Shown here one piece after another: positions 1-9,223 of a stretch of DNA of 64,000 nt. Below the pieces are notes generated by a model. That model made no database searches. It was not told the DNA's origin and was given only the letters and a program-made list of their open reading frames with translations. Every line of letters starts with the position of its first letter. Within the stretch, counting starts at the first letter, position 1. Source of the stretch: CAVSJJ01 sp963771015 (GTDB taxonomy: Bacteria > Actinomycetota > Actinomycetes > Actinomycetales > Dermatophilaceae); NCBI GenBank assembly GCA_963771015.1, contig CAVYRN010000007.1:186001-250000 (forward strand), read 5' to 3'. The translations under genes were made by a program, and so were the position numbers.

Positions 1-613
1 CGACACACTGGTTCTCGATGGCGCGGGCCCGTCCGAGCAGGGTCCAGTGCCCCACCCTGGCCGACGGCCACGCGGCGGGGATGACGAACGCCTGCGCCCC
101 CTCGGCGACCTGACGGCGGTAGAGCTCCGGGAACCTCAGGTCGTAGCACGTCGACAGCCCTACGGTGACGGGTTCGCCGTCGGCACAGGGAATCTCGACG
201 TTGACGACCTCGGTGCCCGCCTCCATGAGGGCCGGCTCACCGGCCCCGAAGCCGAACCGGTGGATCTTGCGGTAGACGGCCGCGAGCGTCCCGTCCGCGG
301 CATAGAGCAGGGCGGTGTTCGCGAGGGTATGGCCGTCCGGGCCGGGCGCCTCCAGCCGCTCGACGAGCGACCCCGCGTGGAGGGTGACCCCGGCGTCGCG
401 CGCCGCCTCGGACATGGCGGTCGCGAGCGGACCATCCAGCCGCTGGGCGCCGTCCTCCCAGTGCTGGTAGCCGAAGCCCGTCGCGCCCCACAGCTCGGGC
501 AGGATGACGAGGTCGTGGCCGCGCTGCTCGCGGACCAGGCCGGCGACCCGCTCGACGCGCTCGGCCATGGGCTCGGCGTCGTCGTAGGCGAGCTGGATGA
601 GGGCCACCCGCAT
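1..613 (-). CDS. Carbon-nitrogen hydrolase (nitrilase superfamily), C-terminus outside window
   Basis: Hydrolyses a C-N bond in an amide or nitrile; the substrate cannot be read from sequence. About 204 N-terminal residues are present and the gene runs off the left edge. The Glu-Lys-Cys triad is visible: Glu40 in LPELWG, Lys116 in YRKIH and Cys156 in STCYDLRFPE. The ATG start shares one base with the stop of the upstream membrane gene (TGATG), so the two are probably translationally coupled. Family assignment is firm; subfamily (omega-amidase, beta-ureidopropionase-like or other) is open. Confidence 0.9.
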   Translation of the reverse strand, partial: MRVALIQLAYDDAEPMAERVERVAGLVREQRGHDLVILPELWGATGFGYQHWEDGAQRLDGPLATAMSEAARDAGVTLHAGSLVERLEAPGPDGHTLANTALLYAADGTLAAVYRKIHRFGFGAGEPALMEAGTEVVNVEIPCADGEPVTVGLSTCYDLRFPELYRRQVAEGAQAFVIPAAWPSARVGHWTLLGRARAIENQCV

Positions 614-2619
614 CAGCGCGGCTCCTTGAGGGCCTCACGCGCCTGGACGAGGTACTCGTTGTAGGCGACCAGATCGGCGTCGCCGTCGCGGTCGGCCTGG
701 CGGTCGAGCCGCTTGGTCTCGTGCTCGTCCCGGCGGACCCAGTTCCGGGCGACGAGAACGGCGAGGACGAGGGTCGGCACCTCGCCGATGCCCCAGGCGA
801 TCTCGCCGGCCGTGACCTGGTCGGCGAGCGGCGCGGGCATCCAGGCCTGGTGGATCGTCGGGAAGAAGTCCCCGGCCAGCAGGGACGTCGCGCTGGTGAT
901 CGAGACCCCGAAGAAGGCGTGGAAGGAGATCGTCGCGAAGAGGATGACGAGGAGCATGAGCGGCGACCACTTCGGTGGCCCCGGGTCGATGCCGATGAGC
1001 ACCCAGACGAAGAGGTACCCGGTGACGATGAAGTGAGCCATCATCAGCAGATGCCCGAGGTGCGTCGTCAGGGCGAGGGTGAACAGCGGGGTCCAGTAGA
1101 AGACCGCGAGGCTGAAGAAGAAGAAGGCCGAGGCGACGACGGGGTTGGCGAAGAAGCGCATCGCCCGCGAGTGGACGACGTGGAGGAACAGCTCGCGCGG
1201 GCCCCAGGTCTTGTCGGTCCGGGCCCGCAACGCGCGCAGCGCGAGGGTGATCGGTGCGCCCGGCACGAGGAGGACCGGGACGAGCATCGCGATGGCCATG
1301 TGCATGACCATGTGCGCCGAGAAGAGCACCCGGCCCCAGATGTCCGGGGCCCCGGACGTCGCGTAGATCCAGACGAGCCACCCGGCCATCCACGAGGCGG
1401 TCCGCCCCCACGGCCACGCGTCGCCGCGCCGCCGCAGCCGGATCACGCCCGCGGCATACAGCCCCATGCCGACGACGGCCACGGCGAGGAGCAGCCAGTC
1501 GGGGCGCCACGCGGTGGCCCAGTCCGCCGGCGTCATCGCCCCGGGGTCCGGGAAGCCGGTGAGGGCGAGGATCCGGCTCGGGTTCGGGAGCGCGTCCGGG
1601 ATCGGCGGCTGGCTGCGCGACAGGGCGGCCGCAAGGCCCATGGCGAGGGCCATGAGGAGGGCCTCCCCGCCGGCGAGCCGGGCGAAGGCCCGCCCGTCCG
1701 AGGGGTCCTTGGTCAGCCGGGTCGCGAGGTTGCGGCGCTGGTAGTAGCCGGCGACGCCGAGGGCGAGGAGCGCGAGGACCTTGACGATGACGAGCCGTCC
1801 GTAGGCCGTCGTGGCGAAGGCGCCGAACGAGCCCACCCGGATCCACGCCTGTTGCACGCCGCTGAGCAGCACCAGGGCGAAGGACCAGCCGGCGAGGATG
1901 GAGTAGCGGGCCACGGTGGTCCCGAGGTCCCGGCCCAGCCGGCGGCGCATGACGATGAGCGCGACGAGCCCCCCGACCCACACGGACACGCCGAGGATGT
2001 GCACGCCGAGGGAGTTGACGGCGTCCTCGTGTGAGGCCGACCCGCCCACGTGCCCGGTGAGGGCGAACATGACGATCGAGACAAGCGTGATGAGGGTGAG
2101 CCACGCGGTCGGTGCCCGACGGGTGGCGAGCGCGGCTCCGGTCGCGACGACGGCACCGGCGACCGCGCTGATGAGGTCGAGGCGGGTCACCTCGAGCTCG
2201 ACGACGAACCGGAGGAACTGGGTGAGGTAGCCGGGGTCGGAGAGGGGGACGCCGGATATCTCGGCGAAGTCGAGGAGCATCTTGAGCACCCCGGCGGCCG
2301 CCCACACCGCCGCGGCGACCGCGGCCAGGCGGTTGGCGTCGACCCGACGGCGGGTGTCGCGCCGCTCGGGCGCGAGGAAGGCCGACAGGAGCAGCAGCCC
2401 GAACGTGGTGACGGCGGCCAGCTGGCTGACGATGTCGGCGACGGGCAGCCCCCACCGCACGAACGTCCCGGGGTCGCCGAGCGCGAGGGGCGCGGTGGCC
2501 CCCGTGTATGCCGCCCCGAGCACCGTGGCGAGCACGGCGACGCCGAGGACCACCGCCATCGGACGGGCCGGGGAGGCCCGGTGGGACGCGCGCGCAGGGG
2601 CCGGGGAGGCGCTCGACAT
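613..2619 (-). CDS. CopD-domain / CtaG-type cytochrome oxidase assembly fusion membrane protein
   Basis: A 668-residue polytopic membrane protein that joins two copper-handling modules. The N-terminal half has hydrophobic segments and the HVGGSASHED-type histidine region of CopD/YcnJ copper-import proteins. The C-terminal half has the SAHMVMHM and HQAWMP signatures of the CtaG/caa3 assembly family, which delivers copper to cytochrome c oxidase. I start it at the ATG following a signal-free Ala/Ser-rich leader; the frame stays open upstream but runs into the divergent gene. This fused arrangement is common in actinobacteria. A role in copper supply to an oxidase is inferred. Confidence 0.85.
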   Translation of the reverse strand: MSSASPAPARASHRASPARPMAVVLGVAVLATVLGAAYTGATAPLALGDPGTFVRWGLPVADIVSQLAAVTTFGLLLLSAFLAPERRDTRRRVDANRLAAVAAAVWAAAGVLKMLLDFAEISGVPLSDPGYLTQFLRFVVELEVTRLDLISAVAGAVVATGAALATRRAPTAWLTLITLVSIVMFALTGHVGGSASHEDAVNSLGVHILGVSVWVGGLVALIVMRRRLGRDLGTTVARYSILAGWSFALVLLSGVQQAWIRVGSFGAFATTAYGRLVIVKVLALLALGVAGYYQRRNLATRLTKDPSDGRAFARLAGGEALLMALAMGLAAALSRSQPPIPDALPNPSRILALTGFPDPGAMTPADWATAWRPDWLLLAVAVVGMGLYAAGVIRLRRRGDAWPWGRTASWMAGWLVWIYATSGAPDIWGRVLFSAHMVMHMAIAMLVPVLLVPGAPITLALRALRARTDKTWGPRELFLHVVHSRAMRFFANPVVASAFFFFSLAVFYWTPLFTLALTTHLGHLLMMAHFIVTGYLFVWVLIGIDPGPPKWSPLMLLVILFATISFHAFFGVSITSATSLLAGDFFPTIHQAWMPAPLADQVTAGEIAWGIGEVPTLVLAVLVARNWVRRDEHETKRLDRQADRDGDADLVAYNEYLVQAREALKEPR

Positions 2620-2737
2620 GGCACCAAGGGTAGGTCCCCGGCGGCCGATGTCGACACGGTGCTCGCCGCGGCCACCGCCACGGCTCCCGCAACGGCGGCC
2701 GGCGCCTCGGGTGGCGGGGGTGGGTACTGTGCTGGGC

Positions 2738-3586
2738 ATGCCACTGAACCCGGCGCCCCCGGAGGACCTCGCGGCCCTCGCCGAGGGATACGCCCAGACC
2801 GTCCAGGCCGTCCTCGACCTCGGGCACAGCCTGCGGCAGGGGGACCTCGAGCGAGAGACCGACTGTCCGGGTTGGACGGTCTTCGACCAGATCGCCCACG
2901 TCACCTCCGGCGAGGCGATGATCGCCGGCGAGCCGACGCCCGAGCTCGACGTCTCCGGCCGCGACCACGTGCGCCACGAGTTCGGAGAGCGCACCGAGAA
3001 GTACGTCGAGTCCCGTCGCGGACGGCACCTCGCCGAGCTGCTCGACGAGCTCGAGGGGCTGCTCGCGGAGCGGCTGGCCTACTACCGGGACCCGGCGACG
3101 ACGCTCGACAGCGCGATCATCGGCCCGTTCGGAGCGAGCACGGTCAAGGACCTGGTCACCGTGCGGATCTTCGACATCTGGACCCACGAGCAGGACATCC
3201 GAGAGGCGCTCGGCCGACCCGGCAACCTCGACTCCCCCGGCGCTTCCATCGCCGTGATGTACCTCTTCGACGCCCTGCCGCGGATCATCGCCAAGACCGC
3301 GGCGGTCCCCCCGGGCAACGCCGTCATCCTCGACCTCACCGGCCCGGTCGTCGGCCGCTCCGGCGCCCGGGTCGAGGAGCGCGACGGGAGGGCGATCGGC
3401 ATACCCCTGTTCACCGGCGAGCCGGAGGACCACGCCGACGCGGTCACCACGACGATCACCATGTCGACCCAGGCCGCGCTGCGTCGGTCGGCGGGCCGCA
3501 AGGGCGTGGACGACCTCCCGGTGACGATCTCGGGCGATGAGGAGATCGGCCGCCGCGTGCTCGAGGCCATGGTCACCACCCCCTGA
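2738..3586 (+). CDS. Maleylpyruvate isomerase family mycothiol-dependent enzyme
   Basis: A 282-residue protein of the DinB-like MDMPI fold (TIGR03083 type). The N-terminal helix bundle carries the family signature DCPGWTVFDQIAHV (about residues 42-55) and the second histidine region FDIWTHEQDIREALGRPG (about 147-164), whose histidines would bind the metal. The C-terminal part matches the extra domain of actinobacterial members. Family members use mycothiol in isomerase or transferase reactions, but most, like this one, have no known substrate. An in-frame GTG nine bases upstream is an alternative start. It is divergent from the CopD-CtaG gene with about 118 bp between. Confidence 0.85.
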   Translation: MPLNPAPPEDLAALAEGYAQTVQAVLDLGHSLRQGDLERETDCPGWTVFDQIAHVTSGEAMIAGEPTPELDVSGRDHVRHEFGERTEKYVESRRGRHLAELLDELEGLLAERLAYYRDPATTLDSAIIGPFGASTVKDLVTVRIFDIWTHEQDIREALGRPGNLDSPGASIAVMYLFDALPRIIAKTAAVPPGNAVILDLTGPVVGRSGARVEERDGRAIGIPLFTGEPEDHADAVTTTITMSTQAALRRSAGRKGVDDLPVTISGDEEIGRRVLEAMVTTP

Positions 3587-3589
3587 GTG

Positions 3590-3607
3590 CCCCACCCGAG
3601 GAGGTGG
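3590..3607 (+). terminator. Short hairpin after the mycothiol-enzyme gene
   Basis: CCCACC (3590-3595) and GGTGGG (3602-3607) form a six-base stem with a six-base loop directly after the stop codon. No T-tract follows. A terminator role is inferred from position. Confidence 0.5.
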
Positions 3608-3794
3608 GCGGGCGTGGCTCCCGGCCCAGCCCGTCGGCTACCCGGCGCCGCCGGCGTCGTGCCGCGCGGCCCCTCCGACCCGGAGTCCGCGGCGGCTGCC
3701 CATGAGCCCATGGTAGGGCGCCGGCCGCGGCTGGGAGTGGTGAGTGATGGTCATCGGCCGGCGGCCCCGGGAATAAGGCGACCCTCATTCCGAT

Positions 3795-3843
3795 TAGTTG
3801 CTTGTGGCAACCATCCTTTATAGTTGCGTGATTCAAGCAACTA
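3795..3843 (+). promoter_or_regulatory. Two tandem dyads, probable MarR operators over the marR-MFS promoter
   Basis: TAGTTGC (3821-3827) and GCAACTA (3837-3843) are perfect seven-base arms nine bases apart. A second dyad, GTTGC (3797-3801) and GCAAC (3807-3811), lies just upstream. Both share the GTTGC/GCAAC half-site. The block is AT-rich against its surroundings, includes a TATAGT box at 3819-3824 and ends 18 bp before the MarR start. This is the usual layout of an autoregulated MarR-efflux operon. The regulator assignment is inferred from adjacency. Confidence 0.7.
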
Positions 3844-3861
3844 TCTACCCGAAAGACCGCC

Positions 3862-4392
3862 ATGTCAGAGACCACGGCCGGGAGCCCGGCGACGCCGGAC
3901 GCCGCCCCCCAGGCGATGCTCGGTGACGCGCTCGTCCGGACGATGAAGCTCCTGCAGAGCATGAAGCACCATGCGCCGCGGGCCCACCCCGAGGTCGACC
4001 CGATGGCCTACCCGGTCCTGTTCACCCTGTCCTGCCGGCCGAGCCGGCTGTCCGAGCTCGCCGACAAGGTGTATGCCGACGTGTCGACGATGAGCCGCCA
4101 GGTCACCCACCTCGTCGGGCTCGGCATGATCGACCGGCTCCCCGACCCCGACGACGGCCGCGCCCAGCTGCTCACCGTCACCGACGCCGGCGTGCAGCTC
4201 CTCGACGACCTGCGCCGCGGCCGGGAGACCTGGCTGCGCGGTCTGCTCGAGGGGTGGTCCGAGCCCGACGTCCGGACCTTCACCGACTACCTCCAGCGCT
4301 TCGCCGACGCCGTCGAGCGTTCCCGCGGCGCACTGCCCCACGAGGCCGCCGCGACCTCCCCGTCCACCACGACCCCCCAGGACGTCTCATGA
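3862..4392 (+). CDS. MarR family transcriptional regulator
   Basis: A 176-residue winged-helix regulator. The DNA-recognition region is RLSELADKVYADVSTMSRQ (about residues 54-72), followed by the wing segment LPDPDDGRAQLLTVT (about 92-106), both typical of MarR. It lies 18 bp after two tandem dyads and its stop overlaps the ATG of the MFS exporter (ATGA), so it very probably represses itself and the pump and releases when a drug-like ligand binds. The ligand is unknown. Confidence 0.93.
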   Translation: MSETTAGSPATPDAAPQAMLGDALVRTMKLLQSMKHHAPRAHPEVDPMAYPVLFTLSCRPSRLSELADKVYADVSTMSRQVTHLVGLGMIDRLPDPDDGRAQLLTVTDAGVQLLDDLRRGRETWLRGLLEGWSEPDVRTFTDYLQRFADAVERSRGALPHEAAATSPSTTTPQDVS

Positions 4393-6125
4393 GCACCCCG
4401 ACCGCGCCCACCGCGCCCACCGCCCCACCTTCCGAGGGCTTCACCCATCGCCAGATCGTGACGATCCTCACCGGTCTGCTCATGGGGATGTTCCTCGCCG
4501 CCCTCGACCAGACCATCGTCGCGACGTCCATCCGCACCATCTCCGACGACCTGCACGGGCTCGACCAGCAGGCCTGGGCGACAACGGCATACCTCATCAC
4601 CGCGACGATCGTCACCCCGCTCTACGGCAAGCTGTCCGACATCTACGGGCGCAAGAAGTTCTTCGTCACGGCGATCACCATCTTCATGATCGGCTCGGCG
4701 CTGTCCTCGCTGTCGACGTCGATGTACCAGCTCGCCGCCTTCCGGGCCATCCAGGGCCTCGGCGCCGGTGGCCTGTTCTCGCTGGCCCTCGCGATCATCG
4801 GCGACATCGTCCCGCCGCGGGAGCGGGCCAAGTACCAGGGCTACTTCCTCGCGGTGTTCGGCACCTCGAGCGTCCTCGGCCCGGTCATCGGCGGGTTCCT
4901 CGCCGGGACGAGCTCGATCTTCGGGATCACCGGCTGGCGCTGGGTCTTCCTCGTCAACGTGCCCATCGGCCTCGCCGCGCTCGTCGTCGTGTCCCGCACC
5001 CTGCACCTGCGGCACCACCGGCTCGACCACCGGATCGACTGGACCGGCGCCGCCCTGCTGTCCGCCTCGCTCATCCCCCTCCTCATCGTCCTCGAGCAGG
5101 GACGGGACTGGGGCTGGGGCTCCGGCCGGTCCATCCTGGCCTACGGCATCACGGCCGTGGCCGGCCTCGCCTTCTTCTGGCAGGAGTGGCGGATGAAGGA
5201 GGAGGCGATCCTCCCGCTCGCGATGTTCCGCATCAAGACCGTCGGGGTCGCCTCGATCGCGTCCGTCCTCATCGGCATCGCGATGTTCGGTGGGCTCGCC
5301 TCGCTCCCCCTCTACCTCCAGATCGTCCGGGGCGCCACGCCGACCGAGGCCGGGCTGCTGCTCCTGCCGATGACGCTGGGCATCATGACCGGGTCGATCA
5401 GCTCCGGCCAGATCATCTCTCGGACCGGGCGCTACCGGATCTACCCCGTCGTCGGCTCGGCGATGCTCGCGCTGGCCCTGTTCGTCTTCCACTGGGTCAG
5501 GTTCGACACCCCGATGTGGCAGACGATGCTCGTCATGGTGGTCTTCGGCATCGGCCTGGGCTTCAACTTCCAACCGCTGACCCTCGCCGTCCAGAACGCC
5601 GTGCCGCCGCAGCAGATCGGCGTGGCCACCTCGACGGCGACCTTCACCCGCCAGATGGGCGGGACGATCGGGACCGCGGTGTTCCTGTCGATCCTCTTCT
5701 CGAGCGTGCCGGACAAGATCGCCGCGTCGATGAGGGCCATCGCCCCGACGAAGGACTTCCAGGCCGGCATGGCCGCCGGACTACAGGCCCCCGTCGGGTC
5801 GGTCGACCATCAGGTGGCGGCCGGCATCCAGGCGGCCACCCAGGGCGGAGCCGGCACGGCCGCCTCGTCGAGCGGGGTGCTCTCCGACTCCTCGTTCCTC
5901 ACCAACCTCGACCCCCGGCTGGCCAAGCCGTTCCTCGTCGGCTTCTCGGACGCGATGGACATCGTCTTCCTCGTCGGGGCCGGGGTCATGGTGCTGGGCT
6001 TCCTCGTGATGCTCTTCCTGCCCCAGGTCGAGCTGCGCAAGGGTTCGGCCTACGACGAGCGCAACCAGGCGGCGACGGACGCGGCGAACGACGCTGCGGA
6101 CAAGGCGGCGGCCGCCGCCCTCTGA
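4389..6125 (+). CDS. DHA2-family MFS drug exporter (14 helices)
   Basis: A 578-residue proton-driven exporter of the EmrB/QacA (DHA2) family. The N-terminal helix carries the DQTIVATSIRTI motif and the loop between helices 2 and 3 has GKLSDIYGRKKFF. Hydrophobic segments fit 14 helices, with a long low-complexity loop (about residues 455-500) before the last one, as in EmrB-like pumps. The ATG overlaps the marR stop by four bases, so it is the effector gene of a MarR-controlled two-gene operon. The exported compound is unknown. Confidence 0.92.
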   Translation: MSTPTAPTAPTAPPSEGFTHRQIVTILTGLLMGMFLAALDQTIVATSIRTISDDLHGLDQQAWATTAYLITATIVTPLYGKLSDIYGRKKFFVTAITIFMIGSALSSLSTSMYQLAAFRAIQGLGAGGLFSLALAIIGDIVPPRERAKYQGYFLAVFGTSSVLGPVIGGFLAGTSSIFGITGWRWVFLVNVPIGLAALVVVSRTLHLRHHRLDHRIDWTGAALLSASLIPLLIVLEQGRDWGWGSGRSILAYGITAVAGLAFFWQEWRMKEEAILPLAMFRIKTVGVASIASVLIGIAMFGGLASLPLYLQIVRGATPTEAGLLLLPMTLGIMTGSISSGQIISRTGRYRIYPVVGSAMLALALFVFHWVRFDTPMWQTMLVMVVFGIGLGFNFQPLTLAVQNAVPPQQIGVATSTATFTRQMGGTIGTAVFLSILFSSVPDKIAASMRAIAPTKDFQAGMAAGLQAPVGSVDHQVAAGIQAATQGGAGTAASSSGVLSDSSFLTNLDPRLAKPFLVGFSDAMDIVFLVGAGVMVLGFLVMLFLPQVELRKGSAYDERNQAATDAANDAADKAAAAAL

Positions 6126-6168
6126 GCCGGTCCGACCACCGCGTGGGTCCGACCGGGCCACCGCGACC

Positions 6169-6204
6169 GGGCGGGAGGGGATGCCCCGAGCACCCCTCCC
6201 GCCC
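6169..6204. terminator. Bidirectional hairpin between convergent genes
   Basis: GGGCGGGAGGGG (6169-6180) pairs perfectly with CCCCTCCCGCCC (6193-6204) across a 12-base loop. It sits between the convergent ends of the DHA2 exporter and the second MFS gene. There is no T-tract, as usual in actinobacteria. Confidence 0.75.
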
Positions 6205-6228
6205 GTCGTCGTCCGTCGGGCGCGGCCC

Positions 6229-7467
6229 TCAGGCCGGAGGCACGAGGTCGGGTACGCCCTGGCCTCGGGTACCGGGGCTGGCCAGCTCGGCGTGCTGGAG
6301 CCGGCGGAACCGGACGGCGGTCAGCACGAGGGCCACCAGGCCGGCCGCGACCGGGACCGCGTACGCCCGTTGCGCCCCGAACGCCTCGATGGCCCAGCCA
6401 CCCGCCGCACCACCGATCGAGATGCCGATGAGGATCCCCGTCACCACGATGGCGAGCCCCTCGGTGACCAGGGCGCGGGGGACCAGCTTCTGGCTCAGCG
6501 ACATGCTCGTGATGAGCATCGGTGCGGTGGCCGACCCCGCGACGAACATGACGAGCGCCAGGCCCCACAGCGGCGTCACGACGAGCGCCGGGATCTCGAG
6601 CAGGAACATCCCCGCGGCGGCGACGAGCAGTCGCCGGGTCTGGGTCACCGCGAACGTGCGGCTGCCGAAGACGATCCCGGACAGCGTCGAGCCCAGCGCG
6701 AAGAGCCCGAGGATCACGCTGGAGAAGCCCTTCGACCCACCCTCGTCGGCCACCGCGACGGCGATGACCTCGTTGGAGCCGAAGATGACGCCGGTCATCG
6801 TCAGGACCGCAGCGACGACGAACAGGCCGGGCCGGGCGATCGCCATCCCGGCCGGCCGCTCGTGGTGGGCGACGACCGGGGGCTCGGTGATCATGGCCGA
6901 CAGGAAGATCACCATCCCCGTCGTGAAGGTCACCTCGGCGACGAGCAACCCCGCCTCGGGGAACCACCGGGTCGACAGGACGATCGCCAGTACCGGGCCG
7001 AGGACGAACGACGCCTCGTCGCTCACCTGCTCGAACGACATCGCGGTATGCAGCCGTTCCGGCTCGTCCCGGTAGATGTGCGCCCACCGGGCCCGGGAGA
7101 GCGGCCCCATCTCGGGCAGCACGGCGGACAGCCCGTACGCGACGAAGAGCGTCCACGACGCCGCACCCGCATACGACAGGCCGGCCGTTGCCAGCCCGCA
7201 GGCGGCGGTGAACAGCACGAAGGGCAGGGCCACGCGACGTTGGCCGTAGCGGTCGATGAGCCGGCCGATGATCGGCCCGGCGGCCGCGAGCACCGCGACG
7301 GCGACGCCGGACACCGCACCGGCGAGGCTGTACGAGCCGCGCCGGGAGCTGATCATGGCGATGGCGGCGACCCCGAACATCGCGCCGCCAAGCCGGGCGA
7401 GAGCCCCGCCGGCGATGAACCGGGTGGCCCCAGGGACGTGCAGCAGCGGGCGGTAGGCGGACAGCAC
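6229..7467 (-). CDS. MFS transporter (about 12 helices)
   Basis: A 412-residue major facilitator protein, shorter than the adjacent DHA2 exporter and unrelated in detail. The loop between helices 2 and 3 carries IGRLIDRYGQRRVALP, the MFS A-type motif, and the rest alternates hydrophobic helices and short charged loops. The start is a GTG. It reads alone, convergent with the DHA2 pump, with its own upstream region. Sequence gives no substrate; an exporter or sugar/drug MFS are both possible. Confidence 0.85.
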   Translation of the reverse strand: MLSAYRPLLHVPGATRFIAGGALARLGGAMFGVAAIAMISSRRGSYSLAGAVSGVAVAVLAAAGPIIGRLIDRYGQRRVALPFVLFTAACGLATAGLSYAGAASWTLFVAYGLSAVLPEMGPLSRARWAHIYRDEPERLHTAMSFEQVSDEASFVLGPVLAIVLSTRWFPEAGLLVAEVTFTTGMVIFLSAMITEPPVVAHHERPAGMAIARPGLFVVAAVLTMTGVIFGSNEVIAVAVADEGGSKGFSSVILGLFALGSTLSGIVFGSRTFAVTQTRRLLVAAAGMFLLEIPALVVTPLWGLALVMFVAGSATAPMLITSMSLSQKLVPRALVTEGLAIVVTGILIGISIGGAAGGWAIEAFGAQRAYAVPVAAGLVALVLTAVRFRRLQHAELASPGTRGQGVPDLVPPA

Positions 7468-7575
7468 GACGGGACTCCGAACTCGGCGGGTGATCGCTCA
7501 CCCGAGGGGGCGGCCCGCGGCACCGACGGGCTGTGCTCTCCATTGTGAACCCGCCCCCGGGCTTTCGTCATATCT

Positions 7576-7587
7576 GTTTACGGAAAC
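7576..7587. promoter_or_regulatory. Small dyad upstream of the second MFS gene
   Basis: GTTT (7576-7579) and AAAC (7584-7587) frame ACGG in an AT-rich stretch, about 110 bp upstream of the GTG start of the MFS gene. It may be a regulator site or part of the promoter. Nothing else recognisable lies between 7468 and 7611. Confidence 0.25.
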
Positions 7588-7611
7588 GCGTCGCGGGGGG
7601 CGTGGGGGGGT

Positions 7612-7642
7612 GCCGGCGGGACGACGGCGGCGCCCCGCCGGC
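7612..7642 (-). terminator. Hairpin ending the TetR-ABC operon
   Basis: GCCGGCGGG (7612-7620) and CCCGCCGGC (7634-7642) are perfect nine-base arms. The hairpin begins right after the permease stop codon on the minus strand. Confidence 0.65.
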
Positions 7643-9223
7643 TCAGCTCTGCGGCACCCCTCGACGACGGAAGCCGACCACCGCGGCCACGAACAGGGCC
7701 GCGGCGATGGCGGCGAGGACGACGAGCGGCAGCGCCTCGACGGTGCCCAGCGGAGGGTTGCCGACGTGGGTCGTCGGGGCCAGGTCCAGCACCAGCCCGG
7801 GCAGCTTGAGGCCCGGGCCGAGGAAGGCGATGAACGCCACCGCCGCGTAGCAGGCCCAGGCGACGGCGAACAGCCGAGGGACGAGACCGAAGAGCACCAG
7901 AGCGATGCCGGCGAAGACGAGCTCGGCCGGCAGGTAGGCCAGCCCCGCCAGGAGCAGCCGGCCGACCTGGCTCGTGTCACCCATCGACGCGGCCGCCGAC
8001 AGCCCGAAGAGAACTGAGGAGACGACGACGATGACGACGAGCCCGGTGAGGATGACCGCGGTGTGGGCCGCGAGCCACCGGGTCCGGGACAGGGTGCCGG
8101 CGAGCCGCGACTCGAGCCGCCCCTCGGCCTCCTCGCGCCGCACGACGCCGGTGGCCTGGATGACGTAGCCGATCGCGATGAGCGCGACATAGAGCTGGAC
8201 CATCGCGACGAAGCCGTCCTCGGGGTGCGCACCCCCGGCGCCGATCGCCTCGGCCATCGCCGGGTTGCCGGTGATCGCATCGATGACCTGCTGGGCGAGC
8301 GCGCCCATCATGACCGCGAGCACGATCGCCCCGAGGAGCCAGCCGAGGAGCGACTGCCGGTGGACCCAGACGGCGAACCCGATCGGGCTGCGCAGCCGGG
8401 CCGAGGCCCGGTCCGGGCCGGCTCCGGAGCCGATGAGCGCGCTCCCGAGGTCGCGGCGCCCGGCGAGGTGGATCGCCGCGGCGCCGAGGACGACGCCGAC
8501 GAGGAGCGGGACGAGCAGGACCCACCAGCGCTGGTCACCGGTCGGCGCGGTCTTCTCCTGCCAGCCGAGCGGCGACAGCCAGGTGACCCACGAGCCGGTC
8601 ACGTCTCCGACCCCGCGCACGACGTATGCCGCGAGCAGTACGCCGAAGCCCCCGAAGTAGACCCCGCGGGCGTGCAGGGTGATCTGGGCGAGGAGCGCCG
8701 CCAGCGCGGCGAAGACGAAGGCCATCGACCCCAGCGACGCGGCATACAGGATGGACGCCGACGTCGGGACCCCGGCCGGGATGAGGGCGAGGGCGAAGGC
8801 GACGATGACGGCGAGGACCGTCCCGCTCGCGACGAGGAGCGCGGCCGTGACCGGCGAGCGTCGGCCGATCCTCCCGGACAGGAGCAGCTCGAGGCGACCG
8901 GCCTCCTCCTCGCGACGGGTCGAGCCGGCGATGAGGGAGATCCCGAGAAGCGGCAGGAGGAAGGCGGCCATGAAGCCGAACTCGTCCTGGACCACGCCGC
9001 CGAGGCTGTTGATGCCTTCGATCTTGCCGTTGATCGCGTACAGGGCCCCGCCGGCGACGGCGTCGGCATACGTCTGGATCTTGGCGGGGGTGTCGTACAG
9101 GGAGGCGATGGACACCGCCGTGCCGGCCAGCGACGCCGCGAGCGCGAGGACCCAGATGACAAGGCCCTTCCAGCGGGTACGCAGCTGGATGCGTGCCATC
9201 GTGCCGAGACCCGCGCTGCTCAT
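7643..9223 (-). CDS. ABC exporter permease, two-part (about 12 helices)
   Basis: A 526-residue integral membrane protein that looks like two ABC-2-type permease halves in tandem. Each half has the STRREEEAGRLE or VRREEAEGRLES motif (about residues 103 and 362) between hydrophobic blocks. It is encoded directly after its ATPase with a four-base ATGA overlap and belongs to the TetR-ATPase-permease operon. Antibiotic or lipid export by such TetR-linked systems is known in actinobacteria; the substrate here is not evident. Confidence 0.88.
   Translation of the reverse strand: MSSAGLGTMARIQLRTRWKGLVIWVLALAASLAGTAVSIASLYDTPAKIQTYADAVAGGALYAINGKIEGINSLGGVVQDEFGFMAAFLLPLLGISLIAGSTRREEEAGRLELLLSGRIGRRSPVTAALLVASGTVLAVIVAFALALIPAGVPTSASILYAASLGSMAFVFAALAALLAQITLHARGVYFGGFGVLLAAYVVRGVGDVTGSWVTWLSPLGWQEKTAPTGDQRWWVLLVPLLVGVVLGAAAIHLAGRRDLGSALIGSGAGPDRASARLRSPIGFAVWVHRQSLLGWLLGAIVLAVMMGALAQQVIDAITGNPAMAEAIGAGGAHPEDGFVAMVQLYVALIAIGYVIQATGVVRREEAEGRLESRLAGTLSRTRWLAAHTAVILTGLVVIVVVSSVLFGLSAAASMGDTSQVGRLLLAGLAYLPAELVFAGIALVLFGLVPRLFAVAWACYAAVAFIAFLGPGLKLPGLVLDLAPTTHVGNPPLGTVEALPLVVLAAIAAALFVAAVVGFRRRGVPQS

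Noticed and set aside
635..3595. A 986-codon open frame on the minus strand
   Set aside because: It shadows the CopD-CtaG gene in another frame and crosses the divergent promoter; no motif.
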